From Diphasiastrum complanatum (taxonomy: Eukaryota > Streptophyta > Lycopodiopsida > Lycopodiales > Lycopodiaceae), in assembly GCA_029204225.1 (NCBI GenBank), contig CM055104.1:53090020-53152019 (forward strand): a stretch of 62,000 bases of DNA. The letters are read 5' to 3'. How positions within the stretch are numbered: position 1 is the first letter of the stretch; every line of letters starts with the position of its first letter. Both the position numbers and the translations under genes were made by a program. Positions 21,300 through 34,832 of the stretch are shown piece after piece. The notes under the pieces were generated by a model, which searched no databases, was not told where the DNA came from, and saw only the letters and a program-made list of their open reading frames with translations.

Positions 21300-23144
21300 G
21301 AGGGGTGTCCTATGTGGGCTGATTCTATGATCGATTTGTATGGGCGCGGCCAGGCAAAGGTCCGTTGGCAGGACCATCTCAAAGGGGGACCTTGTCTTTG
21401 TTATTGTTAGTAAACCTGACTGAGTGTCTTACTTGTATGTATTCGTGGTGAGTCTTAGTACTCGTGCTTTGTCTGGTTTGCATGATTGCTTGTGATACAA
21501 TGAGCTGATGGCTCGAGAAGGAACCTTTTCTTTTGAAGGCTGATACCATCAAACAAAGAGGACTACAGAATCTGTGGGGCGGATTTGCAGTTCAAGTACT
21601 CGCACGTGAACGGCAACGAAACGACTCAATGTTTGCAAAGGATGGATGGCTAGCCTATTTCTTGGGTTATTTTCATTTGCGACAACGCCCACCAGACCCA
21701 AGCAGGAAGTCAAAAGTTGGAAAGGGCAATTTCAGGGGAGTTCTTCTATGGAGCAGTTGGTCTTCATTTTGGGACGGCCACCTTCGGAACTGAAACTCAC
21801 TGAGCATGGGGTGGTGTCCAGTATCAGTTGGGTTTTTCCTCAAAGGGGAAAGACTAGGATCCTCTTCAGAGATTGGCAACAAGTTGGATCGAGCCATAAT
21901 CCTAGCAGATGGGAAGCAAAGTGTTGGAAAGGCTTTTTGTCCGAAGAACTCTACTCTAAGTCTGATCAGCTGATTTATAAGTGGAGGGGAATTATCACAC
22001 ATACACCTCTCTCTTGGGGCAAATTTTGAATGAAAGTTGATCAAAACGGGGGCAAATTCAAGGTGACCTAGCCATACTCACACGAGGAGACTGGCGAACT
22101 TTGGACCCAATAAGTTGACAAGTTTTTGTTCTGGGAAGGAAAGTTTGTTATAGGCTTTCTCTGGACCAGCAATGATGAGGAAACATATGAGTACGCTGGC
22201 TTGTGTTACGTGTAAGGCAGCTGATCAATGAAGAAACTGTGAAAGTTGAGTCTTGCATGAGAGACTTGGTATTTCGAACGGACGCTAAGGGACAGTTCGC
22301 GTTGAGATCGGACTAGTGCACACTCTGGGTGCATGTGTCTGATTCAAAGAGAGCTACTTGAAGCCAAGCTCGATGTACACTTCTTGTTTTGACTGTGAGG
22401 CAACTGACCAGTGATGGAATTGTGAAAGTCAAGTTTTGCGCGACGGACATGGTGCTTCAAACAATCGCAAAGAGATAGTTCGGATGCGGATCAAACTGGT
22501 GCGACCCTTTGGCTTTCCACGAGGTCAATGGTTATATTTGGGCTGATTCAAAGAGCTACTTCAAGCTAAGTGAGAGGTGCATTGCGGAGTACTCAATCTT
22601 TGCCTACCTCAAAGAGCCAAGATGGAAAAGTATCAAGATCAGGCTGGGACAAGGAGAGAAATCAAGGTGCAGAAGCAACAAGGCACGAAGTGGACCATAA
22701 AGTGGACAATCAAACGATAAATCCTTCGGCTCAGGGAGCCTTGATACCTGTGTGCGGAACTGAACAAATCTGGAGCTCAGGGAGCTCAACACAAAGTGCA
22801 TCAAGGACAAATCAGGAGCTCAAAGGAGTTCCAAAGTCGAAAGTTAGAAGAAGCGACAGGGGCGAACATTTCAAAGAAAGGCCTCTGTCACCAGTTAATA
22901 AGGTTCTCGAGTTTTACGAAATAGATATCAAATCTACGCTTTTCCCAGACAAAGATATGTTTTCAAGTTATGTAATTTTTCAGTACAAAGAGCTGAGCCT
23001 CCGACTTGTGGTGTGCCAGCTTCAATGTTAATAAAAAGTGGCCAGTAAATTGAGTACTGTGCCAAGTAGCTTAAATGTATAGTTATTTTAATTGGGAGAC
23101 ACCTTTACTTTAATCTGACATCTAATGAGGACATCAGATTTCAT
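21300..23144 (+). other. Remaining non-coding interior of the LARD element
   Basis: Open frames here (for example 21646-22029 and 22570-23031) show no retroviral or host domain. A loose internal repeat around GGCAGCTGATCA / GAGGCAACTGACCAGTGATG is visible at about 22216 and 22397, each followed by AARTTTTG or GTCTTGC and a GACATGGT/GACTTGGT motif. Confidence 0.45.
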
Positions 23145-23158
23145 AAAGGTGGGGTGGA
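23145..23158 (+). other. Polypurine tract of the LARD element
   Basis: AAAGGTGGGGTGGA directly abuts the 3' LTR start, as expected for the plus-strand primer. Confidence 0.75.
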
Positions 23159-23851
23159 TGTTGTAAAGCTACCTTTACAAGCTTTACTTCCGGCGCCATC
23201 GGCGCCAGCTATGTCCCCGGCTCCAGCAGCGCCCCTGCTGCTCCCGGCGCCACTGTGACCAGAATCCAGCCGGCGCCAAGTTCCTATGGCTGAAAATCTT
23301 TGATCGGTTCTAGCGGAGTCCAGAGAGCTCAGATCGATGTGCAATCACCTCACACGATCTAGGCATGATTAAAGGAAGCCTGGGGATCAATAAAATCTAG
23401 AGAGAGCAAATGACTTTCTAGAAAGAGAAAATCTTAGAGAGAGAAAAACGTGCTTTACCAGCTTGGGTAGAGTGCTTGGTATGAGGGGGGGTGCCAAATC
23501 ACACCAATACTATAGGGGAGTGCGGGTTGCGACTCAGGGCGAGCTCCAACCAAGTCTCAGCCTCCCTTGCTAGAATGTTGTCATGACTCTCGCCTTGGCA
23601 TGCTAGCGCCCCGGAGACTAGGGTCGGTCACACACTTGAAATGTAACCTTCTCAGATTTATCAATAAAGTGGGAGTTTTCTCAAACTGACTCTGATTACC
23701 TTCTGGGTTTCAGTGTTCGGTAAAAGCGCCAGTTGTAAGGCCGTTTCCAAATTTTTAAGTTGGCACATAGCTGAGGTCGTATCCCGGGATGCCAGCGGTA
23801 TGCAGTTGGGACCATCTGGTCCGTGGCGCCAGCGGTATGCTGTCGGGAGCA
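23159..23851 (+). repeat. 3' LTR of the LARD element
   Basis: TGTTGTAAAG...GGGAGCA, about 95% identical to the 5' LTR, lacking 12 bp of a GGCGCC repeat near its start. The next base begins the left arm of the large inverted repeat, with no spacer. Confidence 0.8.
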
Positions 23852-23879
23852 CTTTGATTCTACTACCTACCTACAGTGA

Positions 23880-24900
23880 TTCTGCTACCTTAATCAAGGC
23901 CTAGTTTATTATATGCCAAGGAAATGTAGTTGTGTACCAAAAGAATGAGTTATGGACCATGTTAGCTGCCAAATATTATAAACCAAAAATAACCTCGTTC
24001 GTGCTTGTATTTTTTCAAGCAAGTGAGAATTGAGTCAACAAGCACATTGGAACATAATTTGAAAGACAAAGAATGAGAAAGACTCAATTTTTTTTGGTTT
24101 ATGTAAAAATATGATTGAAAGTGGGATTCTATCAAGTTGTGGGGCTAGTGAGCTCTTTGCGAGGAAGGTTGTACTCCTCCATCAACTTGGTATCTCGGGG
24201 GCGTATACAGCTGTACTAAAATCTAGTAAAACAACCCTCTAACCTCGTCGCACAAATTGTGCCAAGCAAAGGTCTTGATGAAGAATGCCTTTGCTATGCA
24301 CCTTCTTGATAACTTCTAAGGCCAATTGGACATTACTCAGATCAAATAATACTAATGGCAAACCACCATCCTCCATGGCAAGAAAAACCAACATGCCTCC
24401 AAATAACTGACCTGCACCTAGAGTCCTGACGATCTCCTTGCCCTGCAAACCACAATTGCTCAACCATGAATAAGTAGGTACATAAACTATTGGGAGTATA
24501 AGATCAAGTCAATCCATTTCTTGTGATTCTTAGTATCCAAGGTAGCAAGGAGACTAAGAGGAAATGAAAAAACTCATATCTTCAAAGTTTTCCTAGAATC
24601 TCCAAGAACAAAGAGATGTCGATAAACTCCCAACTCCTGAAAAAACTCTTCAGATGCTTTCGGCCACTTTGACACGTCCCAAATCTTGAAGACGACATCC
24701 TGCCCTTTCCATATTTCCCTTCTCACCTACAAAGAATATCAACCAACACAAATGCAACAATCAAGTACATATCGAGTTAAACATAAAATATGTCATTAAA
24801 ACAAACCAACCAACACATAGTGTTAAATACTAACTAAGTGGTTCATGCTGCGAGATATCACATCTCCGAGTTCTGAATGTGCCAAAGGATAGTCGGGCAA
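23880..24900 (-). pseudogene. Kinase-like gene fragment, left-arm copy
   Basis: Minus-strand exons of a protein-kinase-like gene. The first exon is near 24895 (lysine-rich start). After an intron the second (about 24726-24590) reads REIWKGQDVVFKIWDVSKWP then FFQELGVYRHLFVLGD, like the kinase beta-3 Lys strand and helix C. It then runs to a stop. A third exon, with acceptor TTTGCAG, starts near 24444: LQGKEIVRTLGAGQLFGGML, FLAMEDGGLPL and KKVHSKGILHQDLCLAQFVR. The last resembles the HxDxxxxN catalytic loop, but with Gln where Asn is needed. After a stop, the DFG-like strand reads VILLDFS in the sister copy. It lacks a complete kinase domain. Kinase relatedness is inferred from motifs; the subfamily is unknown. 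Confidence 0.55.
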
Positions 24901-25132
24901 CTCGTATTCTGACATTGAGCACTTCCTCTTTTTTATTTCACTCCCGCTATTACTTCCTCTTCCTCTTCCGTAGGTGGCGCTCGAGAGAGATGCACTGCCA
25001 CTCTCAAGCCTGGGATTGGATCAAAGTCTCAAAATCTCAAAGTCTTAAAAAACAAATTCATAACCATACCAGCAATCTCAAACCTAGTCTCATAGTGTCA
25101 AGAAGAATAATATTCAACCCACAATAGGACCT

Positions 25133-25133
<1 letters not shown>

Positions 25134-25170
<37 letters not shown>
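25134..25170. repeat. (AG)n microsatellite, 37 bp
   Basis: At the position homologous to the ~246-bp (TC)n tract of the right arm. It shows the tract was short or shared before the arms diverged in length. Confidence 0.95.
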
Positions 25171-25171
<1 letters not shown>

Positions 25172-25172
<1 letters not shown>

Positions 25173-25600
25173 CAATGCAATTGCAAGGAAAGAACTCCAT
25201 ATAGACGCATTAATAGGTAATCCAAACAGATGTTGCATAGATAGAAATTGCATATCATATTGTTCATAATTAATATCAGACCTGTCATGTTGGGCAATGC
25301 TAGTACTAGCACTCCCACTTGTTGAGGCATCTGATCCATCGTCCTGGTCGAATATACGAGCTCAAGAGGAGCAACTCGCAATGCGCGAGAGGCAGCAATG
25401 ACCCATCTCAATCGTGGAGGCGTATCAACCCACAGTTGTGGGTCGAGTGGAGGTGCGTCGTGTGTGCCAATGCCAACATATACAATAAGATTTTTCGAGT
25501 CTTTGGGTCTGACATGCTAATTTTGAAGGTGTCGTTGTAATCCACTTCTCTCAAAGTTGGATCACTCGATCGACGGCTGTGGATTATGTGTCGGTTAGCA
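25172..25600 (-). pseudogene. N-terminal exon of the kinase-like gene, left-arm copy
   Basis: Minus-strand reading DPTLREVDYNDTF, ISMSDPKTRKILLYMLAL then AHTTHLHSTHNCG, followed by a frame change to MRWVIAASRALRVAPLELVY. The same sequence is in the right arm at 27960-28260. It precedes the kinase-like exons, so it is probably the N-terminal region of the same ancestral gene. I do not recognise the domain. Confidence 0.45.
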
Positions 25601-25790
25601 ATAAATTGTGACCCATATAGTGTTTTCTGGGTCTTGGGTAAGCCTACAATAAAGTGCATGGAGATACTCTCCCATTTACCAACTGTTAGTTCTAAAAGTT
25701 GCAATAAACCACCTATCTTTCAACACTTTGTTTTATTAACATGACATTTTTGACAACTACTAACTGTTAGAAGTCACTATTTATTCCATT
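25601..25790 (-). pseudogene. Ty3/gypsy integrase scrap at the inverted-repeat breakpoint
   Basis: Minus strand: a CxxC zinc end (SCQKCHVNK), then KIGGLLQLLE and GKWESISMHFIVGLPKTQ. The last is the gypsy integrase block WESISMDFIVGLPKTQ with the catalytic Asp changed to His. It is fused directly to the kinase-like exon of the left arm, marking a rearrangement junction near 25600. Confidence 0.8.
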
Positions 25791-26429
25791 TTCTCCCTGG
25801 GTGGAATTTTTCCAGAGATAGTGTGTCAAGTACAGAGCTTTCTCCAAGCTTGGATTGCATGACTTTATGGGGTTAATGCCATATTTGCTGAAGTTGGGAC
25901 AATGTATATGGTTTTGAGGACCCAATGAGCATTTTTTAACTTTTGGTCCATTTACTCAAGTTTGGAACGGCCCAACTCATAATGGGGGAGCATTTTTTAA
26001 CTTTTGGTCCATGTAATCAAGTTTGGACATAATGAAGGGTCCATGGGACAAGCAACCCCTTCTCCAATTAGCACTTGGTTGTTCAATGCCAAAGCTTTTC
26101 ATTTGCTTTTGTAACTCCAATGTAACATTTGGCTCTCGACTGTTGGCTTTTGAATATTTCACATTGGGAACCATTGGCCTTTGGATTTCTCTATCTCTAC
26201 TAGTATAGATAGGCACCCTCTTTCTGCTGAAGAGGTGAGGAAGAGCCTGAAGAGGCTGGAGAGACTAGAGAGAGTGGCAATGCTTGTACATACATTCACT
26301 GTATAGAGATTTTCCTCCATTGACATCCTACTTTGCTTTTCACTTGTATGCATGATTTGTGGTTTATAGAACGTTAATCACTAGATCCATTGTGAATATT
26401 TATGCTTCTAGTTCACTTTGAATTCCGAC
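25791..26429. other. Spacer of the inverted repeat, no gene
   Basis: Non-coding. It contains a 40-bp tandem duplication (25927-25966 and 25988-26027), with GAGCATTTTTTAACTTTTGG in both copies. Confidence 0.5.
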
Positions 26430-26515
26430 ATGAGGGCTTGTGTTCTTGCTGGGGCAACACCTCTTTTCTTGAGTCGAAAGGGTTTTGTGATTATGGATGA
26501 GTGTGAATGGTAAGG
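26430..26515 (+). repeat. Fold-back module, inverted relative to 30310-30400
   Basis: It contains GGCTTGTGTTCTTG, GGGGCAACACCTCTTTTCTT and GAGTCGAAAGGGTTTTGTGA. The reverse complement is found at about 30320-30397 and 30560-30636. It links the inverted-repeat spacer with the hairpin cluster further right. Confidence 0.75.
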
Positions 26516-27350
26516 CCATCACAGTAGCCTCGTCTCTTGCAAGCACGATCTGGGCTTGTGTTCTTGTTGTAATTGTTGTAATTACAAGCAAGGGACAGAC
26601 AACACCTACAGGGGGTGGGAAGAAAGCGTTGGCAGTTGGTCGTTGGGACCTGATCCCCGAGGCAACAGGGTGGCTTGATAAACAAAAAGGAACATTGATC
26701 CAGCACAAGGTGCCATGAGGCCCTTTTTGACCACCCGATTTTTGGAGGAGAGGCTGATTGCTCGAGAGTATATCAGGTCTATCAAAGCATTGTGAATACT
26801 CTTTTCCTTTTTGTCAATGAAGCTGCAAAAGTATTGGGGTTACATGCAAGGCTGACAAATTCTGAGGGTGAGTTTGCAACTCACTTTAAAGGGAATTTGC
26901 ACAAAATTGCCCTAAGTAATTTTTTAAAAGACTATATGGCAATAGCATTTTTTACAAGTCTTAACTAATCATTCTTTGCATTTTCAGGGAAGTAGAGATG
27001 CCCAAGCAAAACGGTTGTTGACCTCATGGCTGAGAGATACAACCCTAATACCTTGGTGGCCACACAAGTGGTGATGCCAATAGAGGGGAAGGGCGAGTGG
27101 CAAGAGCATCATGGCTGTCAGCATTTTCATGAGTTGTTGCACGGCTCTATAGATCAGAAAAAGAAGGTTGTCAAACCAGCTGCCCAGCTTTTGATGTATT
27201 CGGTAAGTCAATTCTTTTTTAAGAGTAGAAACCAATTTTCATAAGTGCTTGCAAGGCTCTATAGATCAGAAAAAAAAAAGGTTGTCAAACTAGCCGCCAG
27301 CTTTGGATGTATTCGGCAGGTTCAATTCTTTTTTAAGAGTAGAAACAAAT
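26500..27350 (+). pseudogene. Upstream exons of the right-hand kinase-like gene, with a duplicated exon
   Basis: Plus-strand fragments resembling exons: ALAVGRWDLIPEATGWL (about 26610-26690) and, after AG at 26989, VVDLMAERYNPNTLVATQVV with MPIEGKGEWQEHHGCQHF. This ends at a good donor TCG/GTAAGTC (27203). The last part of this exon plus ~40 bp of intron is tandemly duplicated (27128-27239 and 27240-27350, period 112 bp). The second copy has lost the donor (GGCAGGTT). No known domain. The link to the downstream kinase-like exons is inferred from orientation and spacing. Confidence 0.35.
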
Positions 27351-27899
27351 GCATTGAACAAACTTTGAAAACCAAGAATAGAAAAACTTGTACATTAAAT
27401 ATTTTAAGGTTGTTGCCCGCGCTTAACTCGTGCCTTTCTCTGTGACTATGTGAGACTTCCACCTTCCTCACTTAGCTTGGTACTCTAAGGTATTTTGCGG
27501 ACATGCATGTGGATAGTGGTTATCCATGACTCTTATCAAATTTGTAGGTTTCACACCAATAATCTTTGCCACCCTATGTCCTATTGAGTAGCTTCAATGT
27601 AGTCATTCAAGTTGATAAGTTGGCTCGAAATACTAGGTGGCCACAAGCCACTTTAATTAAAATGCTTTTTCTCTAAAGGTGTCTAGTGTATGCTTGCAAC
27701 AGTGCTCATAAAAAATTGACAAATACAAGCAACCCGATTGTTGACATTGTATGGTTTCATTATTAGATTTGTAAGTTTTCCAAAATAAGTTAGTTTTAAT
27801 TATAAATTTAAATTTTAAGGTTTTATTGTAGCTTTCTATCAACTTCATAAGAATCTTGTGTATAAGGTTACTGTGAAAGTTTTTTATAAGCATTGGTTC
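27351..27899. other. Intron-like or unassigned DNA
   Basis: AT-rich with no coding motif. It lies between the duplicated exon and the right arm of the inverted repeat. Confidence 0.35.
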
Positions 27900-29905
<2,006 letters not shown>

Positions 29906-30164
29906 AGATAGCAACACACGAGCATGTACCAGAATACTCCGTTGAACGGCGATGTTTTGAGCTTATCAAAATTTGCCACGTGGTCAATACAGCCGGGGGC
30001 TTGTGTTCTTCTGTAATAGAGCATTACTATGGTGTAGTTTGTCGAGCATTTCGGGTATAGGATGGTCCAGTTTAGGTGCATTAAATCCCAGGTTTACGCT
30101 TTAGCTCCTTTTAATATAAAAAATTAATAAAAAAATGAAAATGCCCCAATGTGTTCATAATAGG

Positions 30165-30276
<112 letters not shown>

Positions 30277-30399
30277 CCCTGGCACCGTGTGCTCCGTATC
30301 GCTGAGAAAATGTCTGTCGAATATTCACACTCATTCATAATCACAAAACCCTTTCGACTCAAGAAAAGAGGTGTTGCCCCATCAAGAACACAAGCCCCC

Positions 30400-30492
30400 A
30401 GCTTATCAAAATTTGCTACGTGGTCAATATAGCTGGGGACTTGTAATTGTCGTTTGGAGCTGTATTGACCACATGGCAAATTTTGATAAGCT
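30400..30492. repeat. Hairpin with 35-bp stem and 23-nt loop, copy 1
   Basis: Left arm 30400-30434 begins AGCTTATCAAAATTTGC. Right arm 30458-30492 ends GCAAATTTTGATAAGCT. Three mismatches in 35 by my count. The loop contains TTGTAATTGTCG. A G-box-like CTACGTGG/CCACATGG lies in the stem. Confidence 0.85.
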
Positions 30493-30637
30493 CAAAACAC
30501 CATTGTGATTATGGATGAGTCGAAAGGGTTCTGTGATTATGGAACTGTGATGGCCATACCATTCACAATCATCCATAATCACATAACCCTTTCGACTCAA
30601 GAAAAGAGGTGTTGCCCCAGAAAGAACACAAGCCCCC

Positions 30638-30730
30638 AGCTTATTAAAATTTTCCACGTGGTCAATACAGCTAGGGGCTTGTAATTGTCGTTTGGAGCTG
30701 TATTGACCATGTGGCAAATTTTGATAAGCT
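30638..30730. repeat. Hairpin with 35-bp stem and 23-nt loop, copy 2
   Basis: Same design as copy 1: left arm 30638-30672, loop 30673-30695, right arm 30696-30730. The left stem carries CCACGTGG. A single left arm of the same family is at 29960-29994. Confidence 0.85.
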
Positions 30731-31171
30731 CAAAACACCGCTATTCAACGGAGTGTGTGGAAGTGAGGCGGCTTGGGCTACTGTGATTGGAATTGATGAT
30801 CTGATGGTCACAGATGGCCCTTGTGAGAAATTAGTGGCGAGTGTGGTAGTAGAGGATGAGGAAATAGGAAGATAAGAGCAAGTAGTAGCGGGGAGCGGTT
30901 GCACAGCTGACGAGGGTGCCTGAATGCGACAATGTGATGCGGGAGGCGAGTGGGGTGGAACAATCTCACTATGTACCCGTCGATGACTCTGGAAGATGAA
31001 GCTTGGTGGGATGATTCGACTGGTGCTAGCTCATAAATAGCTAACATAGAATCAATGCGAAACTCGCCACATGCTCATGTGTTGCTATCTATGCCTTTGA
31101 TTCTACTATCTACCTGCAATGATTCTGCTACCTTAATCAAGGCCTAGTTCATTATGTGCCAAGGAATACCA

Positions 31172-31474
31172 ATTTATTCTATTTATGGATGCGAGTATAT
31201 GCATTGCAACCTCCTTTGTTGGGTGGATGAATGAAGCTCTTACTAGCAAATGCTTGCTAATGTCCTTCGAAATTTTTCATGTATGGCCTCCATCCAACCT
31301 CATAGTATGTGATTTCCGTCCCAACATATCAAGATGCAACCATGCATGTCTGACTAGACTAAAGCATCCTTCATCTTCTCATCGAATCCTATACTCATTC
31401 GTCTCATATCTCATCCCATAGCGACTTCACATAGTCCTTAACCGAAATCATCTTTTCTTCCCTGGTACAACGTT
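31172..31474. other. No gene recognised
   Basis: Short spacer between the fold-back cluster and gypsy copy G1. Its open frame shows no known domain. Confidence 0.4.
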
Positions 31475-34400
31475 TGTCTTCACCCAATCTTGGTTTTCAA
31501 CCGAAGGTTTATGCGGGCGAGAAGAAGGAGAAGAAACCTGAGGTCGTTGAGGACTGGCTGGCCAAGTAGAGTAGCTACTTCAATCTACACGGTGTTCCTG
31601 ATGAGAAAAAAATTGAAAGTGTCGTGTTGTTCTTACGCGGCAAAACGTCATCGTGGTGGCAAGATTTACCAGTGAAGCCAACTACTTGGGATGCGTTTGC
31701 GAAAGTTTTCAAGAAAGCTTTCGTAGTTGCTGATGAAGTGGACTACTACCTGAAGTTCGTGAACTGCAGGATGGGTACAAAGAGTTTAGACTCTTATATC
31801 CAGGAATTCATGGACCTATGAAATAGGGTTCCATTATTCGATGAGAAGTTGGCACTTTGGCAGTCTGTTGTCCTAGGTTTGCCAGCTGACTATTAGAACG
31901 AATGCAGGCGAAATGTGCTTCAAAACCTCGAGGATGCGTTTCGGATTGCGAAAGCATATGATTCCACAATGGTGGCATCCAGGATGTAGTTTGCGCAAAT
32001 TCCAACCACTTTGAAAACCAAGAAGGGTAAGAAGCGCGGTCCAAACATTAGAGGTCCAGACACAGAGATTTCAAATCAAATAGAAAACTATCTGAGGATG
32101 GGACATATACAACCTAGTAAATCACCATGGGGCGCTCTTGTACTTCTTAAAGCGAAGAAAGATGGAGGTTTCTGGATGTGTGTGGATTACAAGGGTCTTA
32201 ATAAAGTGACTATCAAAAATAAATATCCATTACCCAGGATGGATGACCTTGTAGATCGCTTGGCTGGAGCACGGTATTTCACCAAGATAGATCTCAGGAC
32301 AGGGTGCCATCAAATAAGAATTAAGTCGAAAGATGTTCAAAAGACAAGATTTTGTTCTAGATTTGGTCATTATGAGTTCTTAGTGTTGCCATTTGGATTA
32401 ACGAATGCTCTAGCAACGTTCTAGCAAATGATGAACAATTTATTTTGTCCATATTTGGGGAAGTTTGTGGTTGTATTCTTAGACGATATTCTTGTTTACA
32501 GAAAATCCTTGGTGGAACACGTAGAACACTTAAAAATCATCTTGATGAAACTCCGTCAGGAGTTACTCTACACTAAAGAGTCCAAGTGTGAACTCTTTAA
32601 GCAAGAGTTGCTTTATCTCAGTCATAAGATCACAATAAATGGGATCAAGATTGACGAGGATAGAATCAAGATTGTCATTGAGTGGCCAATTCCGGGAATT
32701 GTAAGGCAAGTAAAGTCATTTTTAGATTTTACACTTTTTATCAAGAGATTTATTGAGGATTATGCTAAGTTAGCAGCACAGCTTAATAGTCTGACAAAAG
32801 GGATTGTTAATAAAAAGAAAAAGAGGAATCAACCTAGTCCGCCTGATGTTTGGAACGAGAAATTGAATCAATGTTTTGAGAAACTTAAAACAATGATTGT
32901 TTCAGCTCCTGTGTTACAAATTGCAAATCTAGATTTATCTTACGTCGTGAGAATGGATGCAAGTGATGTTGCAGTTGGAGTGGTTCAATTACAAATGGAT
33001 AGGCCACTAGCATTTGAGAGCAAAAAATTCATTGGTCCTCAGTTGCGTTATACTAAGCATGAAAAAGAGTTTTTTGTTGTAATCCATGCACTTAAAACCT
33101 GGAGACACTACTTGTATGGCAGTAAGTTTGTAGTGTATATGGATCACCAGCCTCTCAAGTATTTTTGTAATCAACATGATCTTCGGGGGAGAAAAGCTCG
33201 ATGGGCTGAATTGATGCAAGGATTCGATCATGAAATCCATTACATAAGAGACAGCTCTAATCAAGTTGCAGATGCTCTTAGTCGGATTAGTGAACTAAAC
33301 GAGTTGTCATTCACCTAGATTTCTACAGATCTATATCTTTCATTGAGAGGAAATTATAAATCAGACTCCCATTTTGGTCACATTTGGAACATTGTTCAGA
33401 CCGAAAGAAATGTGGACAGTGTTGAGTCGGAAACACAGGGGACTCAACTAACTAAGAAAGATAAGAAGATTGTGGAAGGGTTCACCATTCGAGATGGATT
33501 ACTATTTTGGAATGGGAAAGTTTGCGTATCTAGTGATGATGAGCTCAAACGTAAGATTTTGTTTGAATGTCATGACATACCCTCTGCAGGACATCCCGGT
33601 ATACACACTACTCTGAACTTGGTTAAAAGAGAACTTTATTGGCCAAAGCTCAAGCCATATGTCGAGTCATATGTTGTTAAATGCAAACCCTGTCAACTAG
33701 CAAAGGCGCCATAATGCTGGTGGTTTGTTGCATCCGTCAGATATCCCAGATAAGAAATGGGAAAGCATATCTATGGATTTTGTAGTTGGACTTCCAAAGA
33801 CCCAACGACAAAATGATTCTATTTGGGTGTAGTGGATCGGTTAACTAAGTTAGCTGCATTCATACCAGTCAAGTCAACTATAAAGGCTTCTGATTTAGCC
33901 CAGATCTTTGTTGAAATATTATTTCAGTTGTATGGTCTACCAAGTGACATTGTTAGTGATAGAGATCCTAAGTTCACAGGTCACTTTTGGTCAGCAGTAT
34001 TCCATAAACTTGAAACTTCTTTGAGTTTAAGTTTTTATGATCATCCTGAATTAGATGGCCAGACAAAAAGGACTAATCAAACTATGGAAGATATTTTGAG
34101 GACGTATGTTTCTCACAGACAATCTCATTGGGAAGATCATCTCCCACTGGTTGAGTTGGCATAATAGTAGAAAACATTCTGCTACAAGTTACAGTCCTTT
34201 TATGCTTATGTATGGTTTTCAACCTAGATCTCCAGTAAATGTTGAGATGAAGTCTGTTAAGATCCAGAAGGTTGCTGATTTTTTGCATGATATGCAGGAA
34301 ATGTTGCAAGTGGCTAAGGATAGTATCCGAAGTGCCCAGGATAGAGCTAAACACTATACCGATCTTAAGAGATCTCCAAGAGATTGATGACTGGGTATAC

Positions 34401-34815
34401 TTAGGATTCCAAAAGATTCGAAGATGTTGTGTACAGGGAAGCATTATAAGTTGTCAACCCGTTATTGTGGACCTTTCAGGATTGTACGTAGAATTGGTTT
34501 TTTGGCGTATGAAGTCGATCTTCAAGGAAAATCAACTACACACCTAGTGTTACATGTAAGTCGTTTGAAACTAAGTTTACAAGATGGTGATACAGTTGGA
34601 TCGGATGAAAATTTATCCCATTTGAAATATTTGTTGCTTAGTGTACCTTTGGAACCTAAGAAAGTGCTTAGAACTAGAGATAAACAATTGAGAAATTGTT
34701 CTATCTCTGAGTGCTTAATTTGGTGGAAGGGTCGTATTGAGGATGATGATTCGTGAGAGAGAGTTGATAGCATAAAGAAGAATTTCCCAAATTTTAGTTT
34801 CTAAGGATAGAAACA
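31475..34815 (+). pseudogene. Ty3/gypsy copy G1 (gag-pol, protease deleted)
   Basis: Chromovirus-like gag-pol. Gag (31475-32045) includes KPTTWDAFAKVFKKAF and LDSYIQEFMDL. It then jumps straight into RT ([20 protein letters not shown]) at ~32060, so the zinc knuckle, protease and RT N-terminus present in copy G2 are deleted. RT has [19 protein letters not shown] and the catalytic VVVFLDDILVY. RNase H has MDASDVAVGV and YTKHEKEF. Integrase has the HHCC zinc finger (CHDIPSAGHPGIHTT, CKPCQLAK), the first Asp (SMDFVVGLPKT) and the second (VSDRDPKF). The third catalytic residue is Lys instead of Glu (DGQTKRTNQ). The end is a chromodomain-like LIWWKGRIEDDDS, with TGA where Trp belongs. Stops at ~31568, 32422 and 33316, and shifts near 33712 and 33830. 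Confidence 0.92.
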
Positions 34816-34832
34816 ATTTAAGGACAGAAGAA

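Larger units (their letters stand above)
19588..23851 (+). mobile_element. Non-autonomous LTR retrotransposon (LARD type)
   Basis: 4.26-kb plus-oriented element bounded by direct repeats of 705 and 693 bp, both starting TGTTGTAAAG and ending in CA. The polypurine tract AAAGGTGGGGTGGA (23145-23158) abuts the 3' LTR. The 2.87-kb interior has no gag, protease, RT, RNase H or integrase motif in any frame, so it would depend on proteins made elsewhere. By hand alignment the LTRs differ at roughly 35 of 690 positions plus a 12-bp indel, about 5%. The 5-bp flanks do not match each other, so the element may have recombined after insertion, or one end is trimmed. Confidence 0.8.
23852..25600 (-). repeat. 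Left arm of a large inverted repeat
   Basis: This matches, in reverse complement, about 27950-29905. Shared landmarks include TGATTCTGCTACCTTA, the kinase-like exon ending in FVRRG, the 5' exon block, an AG/CT microsatellite and the DPTLREVDYNDTF exon. Identity looks like roughly 90% by eye. The main length difference is the microsatellite (37 bp here, ~246 bp in the right arm). The arm stops at ~25600, where a gypsy integrase fragment begins. Confidence 0.85.

Noticed and set aside
26400-26718. Membrane-helix ORF (ASTIWACVLVVIVVITSKG)
   Set aside because: It overlaps the fold-back module and a GTAATTGTTGTAATTAC palindrome. The hydrophobic run is likely a by-product, though part of the frame may be exonic.
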